Assembly: GCA_038745535.1 (NCBI GenBank)
Contig: JBCDLI010000058.1
Location: 1-16,124, forward strand
Length of the DNA: 16,124 bases
Direction: 5' to 3'
Source of the DNA: JBCDLI01 sp038745535
GTDB taxonomy: Bacteria > Pseudomonadota > Alphaproteobacteria > Rhizobiales > Rhizobiaceae
Shown here: positions 13,549-16,124 of the stretch, one piece after another
Layout: the number at the start of each line of letters is the position of its first letter
How positions within the stretch are numbered: position 1 is the stretch's first letter
The notes under the pieces: generated by a model
Seen by the model: only the letters and a program-made list of their open reading frames with translations
Database searches by the model: none
What the model was told of the DNA's origin: nothing
Made by a program: the position numbers and the translations under genes

Positions 13549-16011
13549 CTAAAACAGTCCGCCTTGACCCGATTGAATCGCCTGACGAGCGCGATCAGAG
13601 ATCACGCGGCGAGGCGCTTGCGAGGGAGCCGTCGCAACCTCGGCCCCAATGACCGAATATGTATCAGCTGGGCCGGTACCAGGCTTGAAAGCTTCTGAAA
13701 TAATGTTTGCACCACTGCCGGACGCACGCATGCCGGTGTTACGGTTGATCGTAACGAAATTCATGAGTTCAGGAACGCCGAACTCGATATCAGGCTGCCC
13801 TTCCAAAGCTGCGGCCATAAACTCTTTGAAGATCGGAGCGGCCAAACCACCACCCGTACTGCCTTTGCCCATAGGTGTCGGGTTGTCGAAACCAACATAG
13901 ATCCCAGTGACCAGATTTGGGCTATAACCGACAAACCAAGCGTCACGCTCTTCGTTCGTGGTACCGGTTTTACCGGCGATACGGTGTCCGAGGTCCTTCA
14001 GGTTCTGCGCTGTGCCTCGCTCAATGACGCCCTCCATCATTGAGGTAATTTGATACGCGGTCATGGGGTCCAAAACCTGCTGGCGCTGATCAACAAGCTG
14101 AGGCTCGGTCTGACCAAGCCAACTCGTTGCCTGACAGCCTTCGCAAATACGAGTGTCGTGCTTGAAGATCGTTTTTCCATAACGGTCTTGCACTCGGTCG
14201 ATAATGGAGGGTTGGATGGACCGACCGCCATTCGCCAGCACTGAAAACGCGGAAACCATGCGCATCACAGTCGTTTCGCCCGACCCAAGGCTCATAGCGA
14301 GAACGGGCGAAAGGTTATCATAAATACCGAATCGCTCAGCGTATTCAGCAACCAACTCCATGCCCATGTCTTTGGCTAAGCGCACAGTCATCAGGTTCCG
14401 CGACTTCTCGATACCAAGTCGAAGCGTGGATGGCCCCGCTCCATCGCCAGCGTAGTTTTTGGGCTCCCAAACCTCGCCACCGGAAATCAACTTAATCGGT
14501 GCATCAAGCACCACGGACGCGGGCGTGTAGCCATTATCCAGCGCGGCTGCGTAGACAAACGGCTTGAACGAGGAGCCTGGCTGGCGAAATGCCTGCGTGG
14601 CACGGTTAAATTCAGAGATGTCGTAGGAAAATCCGCCAACCATCGCGAGAACACGACCCGTGACCGGGTCCATGGCAACAAGCGCGCCGGAAACAGCGGG
14701 CACCTGTCGCAAAGCGTAGGAACCGCTATCGCCCTTCGGCTCGGTGTAGACCACGTCACCCACAGATAGGACGTCCGTCAAAGATCCCGCCCGAGACGCT
14801 TTTCCTTCCCTATCACGCAGTCGGAATGCCCAGCGCAACTCGTCGGCGGGAATAGTTCCGGTTTTCCGTTCAGCCGCTATCGCGCCACCAGCAGTGCGTT
14901 GTGGCTGGAGGCCAATCTCAACGCTTTCGGAATTGACCCCGATAACCACAGCCAGATCCCACTCGGGAACATCGTCTATGTCATCAATTTGCGCCAGAGC
15001 CTCGCCCCACTCTCGACCAGCCTCAATCTGGGTAACCGCGCCGCGCCATCCCCAATTGCGGTCGAAACCGATGAGGCCGTTGTGCAGTGCTTTGCGTGCA
15101 TCTACTTGCAGTTCAGGATCGAGCGTCGTTCGAACCGAAAGGCCGCCCTCATAAAGCGCATCGTCTCCGTAACGCTCAATGATTTCACGACGCACTTCTT
15201 CGGTAAAATATTCTGACGCGAAGACGTACTCGCCCCGACGCCTAAAATTCACACCCAGAGGCTTGTCTTGAGCAATTGAAGCCTCTTCAGGGGTGATATA
15301 GCCGTTCTCGACCATCCGGTCGATAATCCAGTTACGTCGAGATGTGGCCGCCTCGCGATCATCAAATGGGTGGTAATTGCTGGGCGCTTTTGGCAGCGCT
15401 GCGAGGTAGGCCGCTTCGTGGAGATCAAGCTCGTTTACCGCCTTGCCGAAATAGGTAAGCGCTGCACCGGCAATACCATAGGCACCGGCGCCGAAGAAAA
15501 TCTCGTTTAGGTAAAGTTCTAAAATGCGGTCTTTTGAATAGGCTCGTTCAATTCGAAACGCGAGCACCGCTTCTTTGATTTTACGATCTATCGTTCGGTC
15601 ATTGGTGAGAAGAAAGTTTTTGGCCACCTGTTGAGTGATCGTTGAGGCACCAACCAGACGTCGATTTTTTCCGTAATTTTGCACATTGGTCACGACGGCG
15701 CGGCCAAGCGCCATGAAGTCCACGCCTTGGTGGCGATAGAAATTCTTGTCTTCCGCTGAAAGGAATGCCGCCTTCACGCGATCAGGCACGGCCTGTACTG
15801 GCAGGTAGAGACGGCGCTCACGTGCAAACTCGCCCATTAATTGGCCATTTGCAGAATGGAATCGCGTTGTTACCGGTGGCTCGTAGTTTGCCAAAACCTC
15901 GTAATCCGGCAGGTCCTCTGTAAGATCAGAGACGTAAACGATCACCGCGCTGGCGACCAACAAAAACGCCACTGCACCAAGACCAAAGAAATAACCTAGT
16001 AGACGCAGCAT
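13549..16011 (-). CDS. mrcA: Penicillin-binding protein 1A, bifunctional glycosyltransferase/transpeptidase
   Basis: This 820-residue class A PBP polymerises and cross-links peptidoglycan. The start is the ATG at 16009-16011 with AGGGG 7 bases upstream; the TTG just before it is not needed. A membrane anchor covers about residues 4-29. The GT51 domain has E87 in SAEDKNFYRHQGVD and GASTITQQVAKNFLL (121-135). An OB-like insert is followed by the transpeptidase domain with S480-SF-K483, S537-R-N539 and K681-T-G683. The C-terminal tail (about 90 residues, ending QSGQGGLF) is polar and unstructured. The length and domain order are those of rhizobial MrcA. prfB follows 73 bases downstream on the same strand, a linkage I know from alphaproteobacteria, where the upstream neighbour is often an amidase gene; none is seen in the 113 bases available. 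Confidence 0.97.
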   Translation of the reverse strand: MLRLLGYFFGLGAVAFLLVASAVIVYVSDLTEDLPDYEVLANYEPPVTTRFHSANGQLMGEFARERRLYLPVQAVPDRVKAAFLSAEDKNFYRHQGVDFMALGRAVVTNVQNYGKNRRLVGASTITQQVAKNFLLTNDRTIDRKIKEAVLAFRIERAYSKDRILELYLNEIFFGAGAYGIAGAALTYFGKAVNELDLHEAAYLAALPKAPSNYHPFDDREAATSRRNWIIDRMVENGYITPEEASIAQDKPLGVNFRRRGEYVFASEYFTEEVRREIIERYGDDALYEGGLSVRTTLDPELQVDARKALHNGLIGFDRNWGWRGAVTQIEAGREWGEALAQIDDIDDVPEWDLAVVIGVNSESVEIGLQPQRTAGGAIAAERKTGTIPADELRWAFRLRDREGKASRAGSLTDVLSVGDVVYTEPKGDSGSYALRQVPAVSGALVAMDPVTGRVLAMVGGFSYDISEFNRATQAFRQPGSSFKPFVYAAALDNGYTPASVVLDAPIKLISGGEVWEPKNYAGDGAGPSTLRLGIEKSRNLMTVRLAKDMGMELVAEYAERFGIYDNLSPVLAMSLGSGETTVMRMVSAFSVLANGGRSIQPSIIDRVQDRYGKTIFKHDTRICEGCQATSWLGQTEPQLVDQRQQVLDPMTAYQITSMMEGVIERGTAQNLKDLGHRIAGKTGTTNEERDAWFVGYSPNLVTGIYVGFDNPTPMGKGSTGGGLAAPIFKEFMAAALEGQPDIEFGVPELMNFVTINRNTGMRASGSGANIISEAFKPGTGPADTYSVIGAEVATAPSQAPRRVISDRARQAIQSGQGGLF

Positions 16012-16077
16012 CAAATGCCCCTAATCGTGCTGACCCATCGCTCGCCACCGCGCTTCGCGCTTTATCAGGGCGATATC

Positions 16078-16124
16078 ATGTCAGCCGTTGAATTCAAATC
16101 CGGCAACAAGGCGCAAAGCTGGAA
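16078..16124 (+). CDS. Possible start of an unidentified divergent gene (partial)
   Basis: A plus-strand frame is open from an ATG at 16078 to the edge (15 codons, MSAVEFKSGNKAQSW), with AGGG 7 bases upstream. The same frame is already open from an ATG at 16015. It would be divergent from mrcA. The fragment is too short to recognise and open frames this short are common, so this is only a possibility. The minus strand of this edge shows no amidase-like C-terminus. Confidence 0.2.
   Translation, partial: MSAVEFKSGNKAQSW

Noticed and set aside
1..16124. CRISPR arrays, insertion sequences, phage genes, toxin-antitoxin pairs, tRNA or rRNA genes
   Set aside because: No direct-repeat arrays, transposase motifs, terminal repeats, integrases or RNA gene signatures were seen; nearly all of the window is explained by chromosomal genes.

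Overview
The window reads as a gene-dense stretch of an alphaproteobacterial chromosome, most likely from the order Hyphomicrobiales (Rhizobiales). I base this on recognising family versions typical of that group: the two-PilZ-domain protein, the PAS_5 protein, the short BTLCP peptidase, DUF3126 next to cysE, the rhomboid next to hisI, and an RF2 beginning MRAEI with the tripeptide SPY. No rRNA or tRNA gene, CRISPR array, insertion sequence or phage gene was seen. No gene-free stretch exceeds 300 bases; the longest is 3063-3357 (295 bases), which is described below.

Layout. At the left edge, on the minus strand, lie the start of an mgtE-like magnesium transporter, yidD, and an IscU/NifU-N-like protein. 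A divergent regulatory region with a perfect 15-base palindrome follows, then folE and hisI on the plus strand. A rhomboid protease gene converges on hisI. After the 295-base gap, which holds an orphan minus-strand terminator and two palindromes, come three plus-strand genes: a PAS_5 protein, a tandem PilZ protein and a secreted BTLCP cysteine peptidase closed by a strong terminator. Next, on the minus strand, are a gamma-carbonic anhydrase and a small membrane protein. A divergent single-pass membrane protein of unknown function follows, then the minus-strand pair cysE and DUF3126, and an alpha/beta hydrolase divergent from a plus-strand FAD monooxygenase. The right part, all minus strand, holds aceA (long-form isocitrate lyase), prfB (RF2, with a programmed +1 frameshift) and mrcA (PBP1A). 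A short unassigned edge ends the window.

How the genes relate. Most are housekeeping: folate precursor synthesis, histidine and cysteine synthesis, peptidoglycan synthesis, translation termination, membrane protein insertion and the glyoxylate shunt. The most system-like segment is PAS - PilZ - BTLCP. It could couple a sensory input and cyclic di-GMP to a periplasmic peptidase of the family that contains LapG, but this is inference from gene order. I did not find a clearly new multi-gene system. The best leads are the orphan terminator and possible small RNA at 3104-3350, the Fur-family-like palindrome at 1025-1039, and the PAS/PilZ/BTLCP cluster.
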